Shown here: piece by piece, positions 24,767 to 37,173 of the stretch
Position numbering within the stretch: position 1 is the stretch's first letter
How the letters are laid out: every line of letters begins with the position of its first letter
NCBI GenBank assembly: GCA_944359075.1
Contig: CALVSR010000003.1
Coordinates: forward strand, 1 to 44,037
From: an uncultured Bacilli bacterium
Lineage (GTDB): Bacteria; Bacillota_I; Bacilli_A; RF39; UBA660
Length of the DNA stretch: 44,037 nt
Direction of reading: 5' to 3'
Translations under genes and position numbers: made by a program
The notes under the pieces: generated by a model
Databases searched by the model: none
Told to the model about the DNA's origin: nothing
What the model saw: the letters and a program-made list of their open reading frames with translations, nothing else

Positions 24767-25693
24767 TCACTCTTTCTCTTTTCGCGGATGATATTGATCG
24801 TAATCTTGTTTAATCTTTTGATTTGTGATATGGGTATAAATTCTAGTTGTTGCTATATCGCTATGCCCTAGCATTTCCTGAATAATTCTTAAATCAGCCC
24901 CGTATTCTAATAAATGGGTTGCAAAGCTATGTCTTAGAGTATGAGGAGAAACATTAGGATTTAATCCCTTTTGTAATAAAAGTTTTTTTAAAACTTTAAA
25001 AAAGCCTTCTCTGCTGATTCTTCCTCCCCTACTATTTAAAAAAAGTTCTTGTGTGTGTTTGTTTTTTAGTAAGATAGGTCTTTGCTTTAAATATTGATTT
25101 AATGACTCAATTACATAGTCATTGATAGGAACAATTCTTTCCTTATCTCCCTTTCCAACACAACGAATCGTACAATTAATCGTATCAATATCATTAATGG
25201 TTAAACTAATTAATTCACTAATTCTAAGGCCTGTTCCATACAACAATTCTAGCATACATTTATTCCGATAGTCAAATGGGGTGATTAATTCTATATCTAG
25301 CAGTCGATTTACTTCCTCCACCGTTAAGGTATTGGGTAACTTTTTGGTTAATTTAGGGCGTCCTATACTTTCGGCAATATCGCAAGTAGTATAACCATTT
25401 TGTAGTAAAAATTTATGATAATTTTTAACTGTTGTTAAATAATGAGCGATGGTTTGAGAACTTAAGTTTCTATGTTTCAAATGGTCTAAAAAAAGCATAA
25501 TATCTGTTTTGGTTATTTGAGAAACATCCTCTTTTTTTTGATTTGTCAAAAATTTTTGATACTCCATTAATTCCTGCTGATAGGAATAATAGGTGTTAGT
25601 GGAAAGATGTAATTCGGCTATCAAACTATCGATATAGTCTTTTTGCGTTTTTTGGATTGAATTTTTCCTTTGCTTTTCAAAAACTTCATTCAT
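24767..25693 (-). CDS. xerD: Tyrosine recombinase XerD
   Basis: The 308-residue enzyme has an N-terminal SAM-like core-binding domain and the catalytic set R (LRISELI, about 154), K (GKGDKERIVP, about 180), H-x2-R (HTLRHSFATHLL, about 250), H (LGHSDIATT) and nucleophile Y (RIYTH, about 285), ending DQYHPR. XerC/D resolve chromosome dimers at dif during division. ATG 25693 follows ggtgat. Gene order with deoB is the conserved Bacillus ripX-drm pair, so this is the housekeeping copy and not a phage integrase. The stop codon is TGA, six bases before deoB, in the same frame. Confidence 0.95.
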   Translation of the reverse strand: MNEVFEKQRKNSIQKTQKDYIDSLIAELHLSTNTYYSYQQELMEYQKFLTNQKKEDVSQITKTDIMLFLDHLKHRNLSSQTIAHYLTTVKNYHKFLLQNGYTTCDIAESIGRPKLTKKLPNTLTVEEVNRLLDIELITPFDYRNKCMLELLYGTGLRISELISLTINDIDTINCTIRCVGKGDKERIVPINDYVIESLNQYLKQRPILLKNKHTQELFLNSRGGRISREGFFKVLKKLLLQKGLNPNVSPHTLRHSFATHLLEYGADLRIIQEMLGHSDIATTRIYTHITNQKIKQDYDQYHPRKEKE

Positions 25694-25795
25694 AATATCA
25701 CCATCTATTATATTGTACCATGTATTAACCTCTAAAACCAGTTTCATTGCTATTTTAAATTACATGTAGTAGAATAGAGCTAGGTGATAAACAGT

Positions 25796-28336
25796 ATGAA
25801 CAAAATCAAAAAATTTTGGCAAAATAATTCTGAAATAAAAATTCATTGCTTACTATTAATTTTCTTTGGCCTTTTAGCGACTTTTTTAATTACAAAGTTT
25901 GAATTTGTATTTGGTTCTAATGTCGATTGGTTAAAACAACACATAGCTTTTCCAGATTACTTTAGAAATTTATTTTATCAAACAGGCGATTTATTTCCTG
26001 ATTTTGCTACCCACTTAGGAGCTGGACAAAATATATTTTATTTTGCCTATTATGGATTATATAGTCCTATCATTATGATTTCTTATTTATTACCTTTTAT
26101 TCCCATGGGCGTTTATATTATGGTTAGTAGTGTCTTACTTGTCATTCTCTCTACTTTATTATTATATTATTTTTTGAAAAAAAACAAACTATCAAATTCC
26201 ATTTGTTTTTTCTCTTCTTTATTACTACTGTTTTCGAGTAGTTATGTATTTCACAGTCATCGCCACATCATGTTTGTCAATTATATGCCATTTTTAATCT
26301 TAGCTTTAATTGGAGTATGGCGCTATTTTGAAAAGAAGAAAAGTGGATTATTAGTAATTAGTGCTTCTCTCATGATTTTAACTAGTTATTATTATAGTGT
26401 GGGTGGTTTCCTTACAATCTGTCTTTATGCCTTATATTACTATTTAAAACAACAGAAAAAGAACTCTTTAAAAAATTTCTTTATCGCAATGTTTCAGTTT
26501 TTAGCTAGAATTTTACTATCTATTTTATTATCTGCGTTTTTACTATTTCCAGTAATATATGTAATTATCCATGGTAGAAGTAACAGCACTGTTAGTTTTG
26601 ATTTTTCTCTATTAAAACCCCATATAAGTTTAGATTATCTCATGTATGGTACCTATGGAATGGGATTAGTAGCAATTTTTTGGATTGCTATTGTTTATCA
26701 TATGATATTTTCTAAAAAAGAATATAAGGTAATTACCATCTTACTTAGTATCTTAATCACTATCCCTATTTTTAATTATATCCTAAATGGTGGGCTATAT
26801 TTGAATGGTAAAGTATGGATTCCTCTTTTACCTCTAGGAATATTTTTAATAGCTAGTATGATTCAAATTCTACCTAGTCAAAAAAAATCTTGGAAATGGT
26901 TCTTACGGCTTCTCTTAGGTAGTGCTTTCCTACTGATAGGAATTTCAAAAGATGCTACCTACTATTATTTTTATGGAGAACTGTTAGTTACTTTTCTTCT
27001 GCTATGGATCTATCAGAAAAAAAAGAGATTTTATATTTTAACACCAATTCTAATAGCTGCAGCCATTACTTTTTATAACAACAATATAAATGATGATCTA
27101 GTAACTATAACAGAATATCAAAAACAACAATCTTACTACCAGTATGATGTTTTAAATTATATCAATCAAGATACAGATACTATTTATCGTTATCAGGATG
27201 ATTTAAGTGGAGCAAATGGCATGAATTTTTCTTATGGAACATTAGATTATAGAACTACCCTATACTCTTCTACCATCAATCCTAATTATTCACAAAATTT
27301 TTATTCTACTTTTAACAATAATGATCTTTATCGAAACCATTTCATGTTAGCTCAAACCAATAATCTCTTCTTTCAAAATTTTATGGGCATACGTTATTTA
27401 TTAACCAATCAAGAACCACCGGTTGGTTATCAGCCAATCAAAGAATATAAAGATGGAATTTTATATGAAAACCCTAATGTCTATCCAATTGGATTCAGTA
27501 GCAGTCATATTTTAAGTAGCAAAGACTATCAAGATTTATCCTATATTGAAAAACTAGAAGCTTACCAAAATAACATCATTGTTTCTGTAGATAGTCAAAA
27601 CGAAAATTTAGAATTTACTCATTCAGAAAGTACTTTGAATACCACAATAGAAAGCCAAGAAAATATTTCTTTTGAAAAAACTGCTAATGGTTATCAAATA
27701 GAAAGTCAAAAAAATGGAAAAATAGTATTAAATTTAGAAAAACCAATATCTGATACCAGTCTTATAATTCAGTTCAAAATGAATTATATTCCTAGTTGTA
27801 AAGAAGGCGATACAGCCATAACTATCAACGGTATTATGAACAAACTAACTTGTCGTACTTGGAAATATTATAACCAAAATGAAACTTTTGATTATGTTCT
27901 TTCTAGCAATCATGAAATAGGTCAGTTAGTCATCGAGTTTGCCAAAGGAACTTATGATATTTCTGATATTGTTTTATATGAAATTCCTAACGAATTCTTT
28001 AGGCAAGCCAAGGAAATCACACCTATTCATATTGATTTTTCTAAAACCAAGGGAGATTCCCTATATGGAAATATTGCAGTAGAAGAAGATGGCTATTTTC
28101 TATTTACCATACCGTATGATCAAGGATTTACTTTATATGTAGATGGTAAGGAAACAGAAATTGAGTGCGTAAATGATATGTTCATAGGATTCCCAATTCA
28201 GACAGGAAATCATAGTATTCATTTAGAATTTACTGCTCCCTACTCCACTTCGGGAATTATCATCACTACCATAAGTGCTTTGGGTTTGATTGGTTTGATG
28301 ATATTCGAAAATAAGAAACTAAAAAGGAAAAAGTAG
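25796..28336 (+). CDS. YfhO-family multi-pass membrane protein
   Basis: The product (about 846 residues) has about 12 hydrophobic helices in its first 500 residues and a C-terminal external beta-rich domain (about 600-810) closed by a last helix (GIIITTISALGLIGLMIF) and KKLKRKK. The N-terminal loop motif DWLKQHIAFPDYFR after helix 1 and LGAGQNIFYFAYYGLYSP are typical of YfhO proteins, GT-C-like enzymes linked to glycosylation of lipoteichoic acid or other surface polymers. The substrate here is unknown. ATG 25796 lies eight bases after aggtg. Divergent from xerD; ends at a strong terminator. Confidence 0.9.
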   Translation: MNKIKKFWQNNSEIKIHCLLLIFFGLLATFLITKFEFVFGSNVDWLKQHIAFPDYFRNLFYQTGDLFPDFATHLGAGQNIFYFAYYGLYSPIIMISYLLPFIPMGVYIMVSSVLLVILSTLLLYYFLKKNKLSNSICFFSSLLLLFSSSYVFHSHRHIMFVNYMPFLILALIGVWRYFEKKKSGLLVISASLMILTSYYYSVGGFLTICLYALYYYLKQQKKNSLKNFFIAMFQFLARILLSILLSAFLLFPVIYVIIHGRSNSTVSFDFSLLKPHISLDYLMYGTYGMGLVAIFWIAIVYHMIFSKKEYKVITILLSILITIPIFNYILNGGLYLNGKVWIPLLPLGIFLIASMIQILPSQKKSWKWFLRLLLGSAFLLIGISKDATYYYFYGELLVTFLLLWIYQKKKRFYILTPILIAAAITFYNNNINDDLVTITEYQKQQSYYQYDVLNYINQDTDTIYRYQDDLSGANGMNFSYGTLDYRTTLYSSTINPNYSQNFYSTFNNNDLYRNHFMLAQTNNLFFQNFMGIRYLLTNQEPPVGYQPIKEYKDGILYENPNVYPIGFSSSHILSSKDYQDLSYIEKLEAYQNNIIVSVDSQNENLEFTHSESTLNTTIESQENISFEKTANGYQIESQKNGKIVLNLEKPISDTSLIIQFKMNYIPSCKEGDTAITINGIMNKLTCRTWKYYNQNETFDYVLSSNHEIGQLVIEFAKGTYDISDIVLYEIPNEFFRQAKEITPIHIDFSKTKGDSLYGNIAVEEDGYFLFTIPYDQGFTLYVDGKETEIECVNDMFIGFPIQTGNHSIHLEFTAPYSTSGIIITTISALGLIGLMIFENKKLKRKK

Positions 28337-28338
28337 CT

Positions 28339-28368
28339 AAAAACTTCCATTTTATAGTGGAAGTTTTT
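28339..28368 (+). terminator. Terminator after the YfhO-family gene
   Basis: Perfect 11-bp stem aaaaacttcca (28339-28349) / tggaagttttt (28358-28368), ending in T5. Confidence 0.85.
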
Positions 28369-28426
28369 GATTAGGAAGATAGTATTTTTTAGAAATCTTT
28401 GCTAAAATAGATTTGTGGTGATAAGA

Positions 28427-29650
28427 ATGGAAAAACCATTAGCTTTAAAACTTGCTCCCAATTCAATTGATGAAGTCATCGGGCAAAAACATTTATTAGG
28501 AAAGGGGAAAGTATTACGAAATTTAGTCGAAAATAAGAAATTGTTTTCCATGATTTTATATGGTCCTCCTGGTATTGGTAAAACATCGATTGCCAATGCA
28601 ATTGTGAAAAATTTAGATGTTAGATATCGATTTTTAAATGCTACTATGAATAATAAAAAAGATTTTGATATCGTAGTAGAAGAAGCCAAGATGTATGATG
28701 GAATTGTTTTAATTATGGATGAAATTCATCGCTTAAATAAAGATAAACAGGATTTATTACTTCCTCAACTGGAAAGCGGTTTAATTACTTTAATTGGTAT
28801 GACTACTTCTAATCCTTATTTTAAAATCAACCCTGCTATTCGTAGTCGATGTCATATTTTTGAATTGAAACCTTTAGATAACGATGATATTATAGAAGGA
28901 CTAAAAAAAGCCTGTCAACATCCTGATTTAAAGGAAATTCAGATAGACGATGATTCTTTAAAATATATCGCCAATTTAGCTGGAAGTGATTTAAGATACG
29001 CTTATAATTTGTTAGAGCTAGCCTACTATTCTAGTAGTGATAAAAAAATCAACTTAGAATTATTAAAAACTATCAATAGTAAACCGGTAATTATCTCGGA
29101 TAAAGATGAATCCGGTCATTATGATTTACTTTCTGCTTTCCAAAAATCCATTCGTGGAAGTGATGTAGATGCTGCCCTACACTATTTGGCTAGATTAATT
29201 GCGATTGGCGATTTAGATAGTATTTATCGTAGAATGAGTGTAATTGCGTATGAAGATATTGGGTTAGCCAATCCAGATATTGGACCAAGAGTAATGGCTG
29301 CGATATCTGCTAGTGAATTAGTTGGTCTTCCAGAAGCTAGAATTCCTTTGGGAGATATTGTAGTTCAAATGGCTCTTTCTCCTAAGTCAAATTCTTCTCA
29401 TATTGCCTTAGACGAGGCTATTCGTGATGTAGAAACCGGTAGATGCGGTGAAATCCCTGATACTATCAAAATCCACTCTACTATTTATAAATATCCACAT
29501 GATTATCCTAACCATTTTGTAGTACAACAATACCTTCCAAATAATTTAGTTGGAAAAAAATATTTCAAACCGCAAGATACTTCACCCAACGAAAGGATGC
29601 TAAAGCAGATTAAGGAAAAATTAGATAAACTAAAAGAAGGTGGCGCATAG
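28427..29650 (+). CDS. rarA: Replication-associated recombination protein RarA (MgsA), AAA+ ATPase
   Basis: The product (about 407 residues) has Walker A GPPGIGKTS (about 46-54), Walker B LIMDEIHRL (about 94-102), sensor 1 TTSNP, the arginine-finger region NPAIRSRC, and the MgsA C-terminal part GSDVDAALHYLARLI, YEDIGLANP and HFVVQQYLP. RarA acts at stalled replication forks with SSB. ATG 28427 is preferred over the GTGs at 28415/28418. It overlaps the ribosome site of the next gene, so both are one operon. Confidence 0.95.
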   Translation: MEKPLALKLAPNSIDEVIGQKHLLGKGKVLRNLVENKKLFSMILYGPPGIGKTSIANAIVKNLDVRYRFLNATMNNKKDFDIVVEEAKMYDGIVLIMDEIHRLNKDKQDLLLPQLESGLITLIGMTTSNPYFKINPAIRSRCHIFELKPLDNDDIIEGLKKACQHPDLKEIQIDDDSLKYIANLAGSDLRYAYNLLELAYYSSSDKKINLELLKTINSKPVIISDKDESGHYDLLSAFQKSIRGSDVDAALHYLARLIAIGDLDSIYRRMSVIAYEDIGLANPDIGPRVMAAISASELVGLPEARIPLGDIVVQMALSPKSNSSHIALDEAIRDVETGRCGEIPDTIKIHSTIYKYPHDYPNHFVVQQYLPNNLVGKKYFKPQDTSPNERMLKQIKEKLDKLKEGGA

Positions 29651-29651
29651 T

Positions 29652-30266
29652 ATGGGAAAAATATTTTGCTTTATGGGAAAGAGTTCTTCTGGTAAGGATA
29701 CAATTTTTAAGATAGTTTCAAATGACTTAGCTGGTATCAAACCAATCGTTTTATATACTACTCGACCTATTCGCGAACATGAAATAGAAGGTGTTACTTA
29801 CCATTATGTCAGTGATTCTGTTTACAAAGATATGCTCCAAAATAATTTGGTGATAGAATCGAGAAGCTATCAAACTATCTACGGAACATGGATTTATTTT
29901 ACAGCAGCCACCAATATTGATTTAGAAAATAATTCCTATATGATGATTAATACTCTTGCTGGATATGAAGCTTTAAAAAATTATTATGGAGAAGATAAAG
30001 TAATTCCAATCTATATTCAAGTAGAAGATGGCATCAGATTGGAACGTGCCTTAACTCGTGAGAGAAAAGAACCAGAACCAAAATATGAAGAAATGTGTCG
30101 AAGATTTCTAGCAGATCAGATAGATTTTTGTGAAGAAAATTTAATCAAAGCAAAAATAAAGGAACGTTTTGATAATAACCACTTAACAGAATGTATTTTA
30201 GCAATTGAGAAGAAAATAAATGAAATATTAGAAAAAGATACAAAACAAAGACAATATCACAAATAA
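29652..30266 (+). CDS. Guanylate-kinase-like P-loop kinase
   Basis: The product (about 204 residues) has a P-loop FMGKSSSGKDT (about 7-17), the nucleotide-binding strand LYTTRPIREHEIEGVTYHYV typical of guanylate kinases (TTRxxRxxEixGxxYhyv), IESRSYQTIYGTW and a LERALTRER lid. This matches the GMK fold, which phosphorylates GMP with ATP. The P-loop GKSSSGKD departs from the usual GPSGvGK of Gmk, so it may be a second, specialised member of the family. ATG 29652 lies one base after the rarA stop, with aaggtgg as ribosome site. Confidence 0.8.
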   Translation: MGKIFCFMGKSSSGKDTIFKIVSNDLAGIKPIVLYTTRPIREHEIEGVTYHYVSDSVYKDMLQNNLVIESRSYQTIYGTWIYFTAATNIDLENNSYMMINTLAGYEALKNYYGEDKVIPIYIQVEDGIRLERALTRERKEPEPKYEEMCRRFLADQIDFCEENLIKAKIKERFDNNHLTECILAIEKKINEILEKDTKQRQYHK

Positions 30267-30283
30267 TAGATATTGTCTTTTTT
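30247..30283 (+). terminator. Terminator of the rarA operon
   Basis: 12-bp stem aaagacaatatc (30247-30258) / gatattgtcttt (30269-30280) and T run; the gene's stop lies in the loop. Confidence 0.85.
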
Positions 30284-30287
30284 AGAA

Positions 30288-30319
30288 CAAATTGTTTTAC
30301 AAATCAATAAAACAATTTG
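30288..30319 (+). promoter_or_regulatory. 12-bp inverted repeat, operator candidate for the small XRE gene
   Basis: caaattgtttta (30288-30299) and taaaacaatttg (30308-30319) form a perfect inverted repeat with an 8-base spacer. It lies just upstream of a TATTAT-type -10 (30323-30328) and the XRE gene at 30356, so autoregulation is likely. As RNA it lacks a following T-run, which argues against a second terminator. Confidence 0.55.
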
Positions 30320-30355
30320 CTTTATTATACAATCACCTTATGAGGTGTATATAGT

Positions 30356-30589
30356 ATGCTAAGATTAAAAGATCTCCGAGAAGATCACGATTTATTACAA
30401 AAAGAAGTAGCAGATTATTTGAATGTTTCTCAAGTAGCATATAGCTATTATGAAATTGGGAAAAGAATGATTCCTTTTGAATTACTAATGAAACTAGCAG
30501 AATACTACCATACTAGCGTGGATTACATTCTAGGACTTACCAATCAAAAGGAACCCTACCCAAAAATAAACGACAAGGTTAAAATATAA
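30356..30589 (+). CDS. Small XRE-family repressor
   Basis: The 77-residue protein is a complete Cro/CI helix-turn-helix: LRLKDLREDHDLLQKEVADY, LNVSQVAYSYYEIGKRMIP, LAEYYHTSVDYILGLT. Such minimal regulators bind as dimers to palindromes. A 12-bp inverted repeat lies 37 bases upstream. The ribosome site gaggtg precedes ATG 30356. The gene is monocistronic and faces dnaJ with a shared terminator between them. The target beyond itself is unknown. Confidence 0.9.
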   Translation: MLRLKDLREDHDLLQKEVADYLNVSQVAYSYYEIGKRMIPFELLMKLAEYYHTSVDYILGLTNQKEPYPKINDKVKI

Positions 30590-30612
30590 ACTACCGTATT
30601 TCTTATAAAATG

Positions 30613-30640
30613 AAACCAAGATAAAAATTTATCTTGGTTT
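30613..30640. terminator. Bidirectional terminator between the XRE gene and dnaJ
   Basis: aaaccaagataaa (30613-30625) pairs with tttatcttggttt (30628-30640). It is symmetrical with A/T-rich ends and serves convergent genes. Confidence 0.8.
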
Positions 30641-31763
30641 AATCATTTTCTCTTACAAATCTAGTAAAGTTCTTGATATCATTATCATCTGCTAAATTGG
30701 TTTCATTTAATTCTTCCAATAATCGTTTCTGTTCTTTGGTAAGCTTTTTAGGAGTTACAATTTTTAAAACAATATACATATCTCCTTTTCTTCTTGTAGC
30801 TTCATTATTAATTCCTTTTCCTTTAATACGATGTTTGTCACCCGATTCACTACCAGCAGGTATCGTTAAGGTAACATTGCCATATAGAGTTGGAATTTCT
30901 TTCTTGCATCCAAGCACTGCTTCCGTAATTGTGATTGGTGCTTCAATATAGATATCATTTTCGTCACGAACAAAAAATTCATGTTCTGCCACATTAAATT
31001 CGATATATAAATCACCATTTGGACCACCATTAGCGCCAGCAGACCCCTTACCAGATAATTTTAATCTAGTTCCTGTATCCACACCAGCTGGAACTTTTAC
31101 TTCGATTTCTTTATTGTTTTTAACACTGCCTTTTCCATGGCAATGGCTACAAGTTCTATCATAAGTTTTACCTGCACCGCCACATTTTGTACAAGTTGTT
31201 TTGGATAAGAAACTACCAAATATCGTATGTTGCTCACTAGTAATGGTTCCACTACCATGACATTTATCACAAGTAGTCTCACCAAAACCACCTTTACCAT
31301 CACATTCGCTACACTCTTCGACTACATCTACACGAATCGTTTTTTTACATCCAAATACTGCTTCTTCAAAAGATAACTTCATTTGCATTAAAGTATCGCT
31401 TCCACGACGGGCACGACTACTAGAACGGCCGCTTGAGAAACCACCACCAAAACTACCAAAAATATTATCAAAGATGTCACCGTAATCAAATCCAGAAAAA
31501 TCAAAGCCACCAAAACCGCCAGCACCTCCAGCACCACCGCCTTGAAATGCCGCATGACCAAACTGATCATACTGTTGACGTTTTGTCTCATCAGATAAAA
31601 CCGAATAGGCCTCTTGAATTTCTTTGAATTTTGCCTCGGCATCTGCTTCTTTACTTACATCTGGATGATATTTTTTAGCCAATTTTCGAAAAGCACTTTT
31701 AATCTCATCCTGACTAGCATTTTTACTAACACCAAGGACCTCATAATAATCTTTTTTATCCAT
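30639..31763 (-). CDS. dnaJ: Chaperone DnaJ (Hsp40)
   Basis: The product (about 374 residues) has a J-domain with [10 protein letters not shown] (HPD motif), a Gly/Phe-rich stretch (about 75-125), four zinc-finger repeats [27 protein letters not shown] and CSHCHGKGS, and the C-terminal substrate-binding barrels. It delivers unfolded proteins to DnaK and triggers ATP hydrolysis. It follows pepF by about ten bases and uses gaggtgat as ribosome site; the second of the two ATGs is slightly better spaced. It is separated from dnaK by pepF, an unusual layout. Confidence 0.97.
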   Translation of the reverse strand: MDKKDYYEVLGVSKNASQDEIKSAFRKLAKKYHPDVSKEADAEAKFKEIQEAYSVLSDETKRQQYDQFGHAAFQGGGAGGAGGFGGFDFSGFDYGDIFDNIFGSFGGGFSSGRSSSRARRGSDTLMQMKLSFEEAVFGCKKTIRVDVVEECSECDGKGGFGETTCDKCHGSGTITSEQHTIFGSFLSKTTCTKCGGAGKTYDRTCSHCHGKGSVKNNKEIEVKVPAGVDTGTRLKLSGKGSAGANGGPNGDLYIEFNVAEHEFFVRDENDIYIEAPITITEAVLGCKKEIPTLYGNVTLTIPAGSESGDKHRIKGKGINNEATRRKGDMYIVLKIVTPKKLTKEQKRLLEELNETNLADDNDIKNFTRFVREND

Positions 31764-31776
31764 CATTTATCACCTC

Positions 31777-33570
31777 TTACATCAAGGATCTATATTCATT
31801 GATCAATTCTTGGAACATATCGATTGCTCCATTTACTACTTTCTCATCTAACATATCAACGCCGGCAATCTTTAATTCCTCTATTGGATCTTTAGAATCT
31901 CCTGTTTTTAAGAAGTCTAAATAATCTTCTACTGCATTCTCTTCTTGATTTCTAATTCTACTAACAATATAACATGCAGCAGATAATCCAGTTGCATACT
32001 GATATACATAAAAATCATAATAGAGATGAAGAATACGCTCCCATTCATAACGAATCTCATCATTGATAATAACATCATCACCAAAGTATTCTTGATTCAA
32101 TTGATAATACTTATTAGATAACATCTCATTCGTTAAAACATGGCCATTTTCATATGAATCAAAGATAAAATCTTCAAACTCACTGAACATAGTCTGACGA
32201 TAAATAGTACTTTTAAATAGATCCATCATTTCACTTAAAATAGCTTTTTTCTCTTCCTTGGTATTAGCATGTTCCAACATATAATAGTTTAACAACATTT
32301 CATTTACCGTGGAAGCTACTTCGGCCACAAATATCTTATAATTACTATATAAATAAGGATTATTTTGATTAGAATAGTAAGTATGCATCGAATGTCCTAA
32401 TTCATGAGCTAGTGTTGATACATCATGATAGCCTCCTTGAAAATTTAAAAGAATAAATGGTTTAGTGTCATAGCTACCTGAAGAATATGCTCCATCTCTT
32501 TTGGCTTTATTAGGATAGATGTCAAACCAACGATTTGAAAAAGCTGAACTGGCAACTTTATGATAATCATTACCAAATATACTAACAACATCTAAAACAA
32601 TTTTTTTAGCTTCCTCAAATGTGTATGTTTTATCAATACCGGACTCTAAATTCACATAAGTATCATATAAACAGAAATCATCTAGTTTTAATACTTCTTT
32701 TTTTAATTTAAAGTACTGATAAACAACATCCATTCGCTTATGAACTGTCTGAATCAACAAATCATAAACTTTAGGATTTACGCAATTGCGAAATAAACTA
32801 GCTTCTTTACTATTTTTAAAACCACGAAGCTTACTAGAATTGGCTAATACCATAACATGACCTTGCAAGGTTTCAGCTAAAGTTTCTTTATAATTGGCAT
32901 AAGAACGATACATAGTTTCAAATGCCTCTTTTCTAACCCTTCGATTTTTACTTTTTAAAAACAAAGTGTAATTCTCATTATTTATTTTTACTTCTTGACC
33001 ATTTTCATCGATAATGGTACCAAACTGCAATTCAGAGTTGCGAATAATACCGGCTATTTTTTCAGGTTCAGATGCAATCATTTGCATAGAAGATAAAATT
33101 CTTTCTTCTTGCTCAGAAAGTACATGTGGTTTATTTCTAAAAATGCGCTCTAACAGCAACTGATATTCCTTTAACTTTGGTTCTTCTTCTATGTATTTTT
33201 GAATCAAAGAAAAATCTTCCTTTAATATTTCTGGGACAATAAAAGAACCATTCTTACTATATTCTGTATATAAATTATCGAACTTACCTTTCAATTCTTG
33301 ACTTTGAACATTAGACAAATCCTCATCATACTTACGATAAGTATAGGTAGCCAATTTATTAATTGTTCTTTCTATTGTTTGATCTAACTCTAATGTTTCT
33401 AATAAAGATTTACTACTATCTAGAATATGATTTTGATACTTACTAATTTCTTGCATCCATTGATAAACCATATCATACTCTTTTTTATATTCTTTCATAC
33501 TAGGATAAATACTTTCTAAATCCCAAGTATTTTCTTTCTTTTGTTCACTTCGCAATAATTCTTTTTTCAT
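31777..33570 (-). CDS. pepF: Oligoendopeptidase F (M3 metallopeptidase)
   Basis: The 597-residue cytosolic zinc peptidase has HELGHSMH (about 388-395) with a later glutamate ligand in FVAEVASTVNEML, and the PepF N-terminal region WDLESIYPSMKEY. It degrades oligopeptides of roughly 7-17 residues. It lies between dnaK and dnaJ on the same strand, separated from dnaK by a hairpin terminator and from dnaJ by only ten bases, so it is probably co-expressed with dnaJ. Identification is firm and the position is unusual. Confidence 0.95.
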   Translation of the reverse strand: MKKELLRSEQKKENTWDLESIYPSMKEYKKEYDMVYQWMQEISKYQNHILDSSKSLLETLELDQTIERTINKLATYTYRKYDEDLSNVQSQELKGKFDNLYTEYSKNGSFIVPEILKEDFSLIQKYIEEEPKLKEYQLLLERIFRNKPHVLSEQEERILSSMQMIASEPEKIAGIIRNSELQFGTIIDENGQEVKINNENYTLFLKSKNRRVRKEAFETMYRSYANYKETLAETLQGHVMVLANSSKLRGFKNSKEASLFRNCVNPKVYDLLIQTVHKRMDVVYQYFKLKKEVLKLDDFCLYDTYVNLESGIDKTYTFEEAKKIVLDVVSIFGNDYHKVASSAFSNRWFDIYPNKAKRDGAYSSGSYDTKPFILLNFQGGYHDVSTLAHELGHSMHTYYSNQNNPYLYSNYKIFVAEVASTVNEMLLNYYMLEHANTKEEKKAILSEMMDLFKSTIYRQTMFSEFEDFIFDSYENGHVLTNEMLSNKYYQLNQEYFGDDVIINDEIRYEWERILHLYYDFYVYQYATGLSAACYIVSRIRNQEENAVEDYLDFLKTGDSKDPIEELKIAGVDMLDEKVVNGAIDMFQELINEYRSLM

Positions 33571-33597
33571 GGCTTCTCCTTATTTATATGATAGCAA

Positions 33598-33640
33598 CAA
33601 AAACTTAAGTCCTAGTTAGACTACTAGAACTTAGTTTTAT
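33598..33640 (-). terminator. Terminator or attenuator hairpin between dnaK and pepF
   Basis: On the minus strand aaaact-aagttctagt pairs with actaggacttaagtttt with one bulge and one G-U, then TTTTTG. It could partly uncouple pepF-dnaJ from the heat-shock promoter. Confidence 0.6.
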
Positions 33641-33647
33641 GCCTGAT

Positions 33648-36133
<2,486 letters not shown>

Positions 36134-36142
36134 CATATCCTC

Positions 36143-37129
36143 CTATTTTTCAATGTTTTCTTTAATAAATTCTAGAAGTGTTACTACTCTATCATACTCC
36201 ATTCGTTTAGGACCAACAATTGCAATGGTTCCCTCTTGATCTTTTGTATGGTATTTTGTTTTAATAACAGTTACCTCTTCATCTAGTTTATTTTCTTTTC
36301 CTATATAAATATTGATATCGTTATTTTCTTCCGTTATATTATTAATGATTTCTTCATTATTGTCTAATTTTCCAAAAATATCTCGAATTTTTTCAATATT
36401 ATTAAATTCAGGTTGCTTCAAAATATTATTTTTACCGACAACATTAATATTCTTACTAGAAAAATCTTTAAATACTTGATAGAACGTATTATAAACCATC
36501 TCATGTTCCTTTACATATCTACCAATAATTGGTTTAATTTCAAATTCTAGTTTACTGCTAACTTCATCAATTGGTGTACCAACGATTAAATCATTAATTA
36601 AGTTTACCGTTTTCTTAATTTCTTCCAGTGATACATTTTTTAGTGTTACTTTCTTGTTTTCAACATGTCCTGTATCCGTAACTACAATTACAATCAAATT
36701 ATCTGTATCAATGGGAATAACATTGATTTCTTTTAGTTTGTTGTCATGGGAAGTTCCCCCTAAAACAATCGATGTATAGTTAGTCATGTCTGAAATTAAT
36801 TTTAAGCTTTCACTTAAACAATCACTTAATTCGAGTTGTTGGTTATTGAAGATAATTTGCAGTTTTAACATATCTTCTCCATTTAATTCTTTCGGTTTCA
36901 TTAAATGGTCTACATAATATCGATATCCTTTTTCACTAGGAACTCTACCAGATGATGTGTGTGTTTTTTCTAGGAGTCCTAACTCTTCTAAGCTAGCCAT
37001 TTCATTTCTAACGGTTGCACTAGAACAGTTTAATTCTTTGCAAATCAAATTAGAACCTACTGGACGAGCTGATTGGATATATTCTGTGATGATTAACTTT
37101 AAAATCTGACTTTGTCTTTCTGTTAGCAT
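36143..37129 (-). CDS. hrcA: Heat-shock repressor HrcA
   Basis: About 328 residues. The N-terminal winged helix LTERQSQILKLIITEYIQSA, PVGSNLICKEL, SSATVRNEMASLEELG, THTSSGRVPSEKGYRYYVD is diagnostic. The central dimerisation/IDD and C-terminal GAF-like parts follow (IGKENKLDEEVTVIKTKY, IAIVGPKRMEYDRVVTLLEF). HrcA binds CIRCE and is reactivated by GroEL. The gene is the first of the operon and a CIRCE element lies just upstream of its ATG, so it represses itself. Confidence 0.97.
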   Translation of the reverse strand: MLTERQSQILKLIITEYIQSARPVGSNLICKELNCSSATVRNEMASLEELGLLEKTHTSSGRVPSEKGYRYYVDHLMKPKELNGEDMLKLQIIFNNQQLELSDCLSESLKLISDMTNYTSIVLGGTSHDNKLKEINVIPIDTDNLIVIVVTDTGHVENKKVTLKNVSLEEIKKTVNLINDLIVGTPIDEVSSKLEFEIKPIIGRYVKEHEMVYNTFYQVFKDFSSKNINVVGKNNILKQPEFNNIEKIRDIFGKLDNNEEIINNITEENNDINIYIGKENKLDEEVTVIKTKYHTKDQEGTIAIVGPKRMEYDRVVTLLEFIKENIEK

Positions 37130-37142
37130 CACTTACCTCCTA

Positions 37143-37169
37143 TTAGCACTGCTAATTCTCAAGTGCTAA
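37143..37169 (-). promoter_or_regulatory. CIRCE operator (HrcA-binding site)
   Basis: ttagcactt (minus strand) and cagtgctaa with 9 bases between them, a near-perfect match to the CIRCE consensus ttagcactc-N9-gagtgctaa (one change in each arm). It is placed just before the ribosome site of hrcA and just after the promoter. Confidence 0.93.
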
Positions 37170-37173
37170 TACC

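Noticed and set aside
24767-25693. Phage or integron integrase
   Set aside because: All tyrosine-recombinase residues are present, but the coupling to deoB and the DQYHPR ending identify the housekeeping XerD.
31388-31642. Extra frames opposite and within dnaJ
   Set aside because: They arise from the Gly-rich, GC-richer part of dnaJ and have Val/Leu or Gln/His monotony without ribosome sites.
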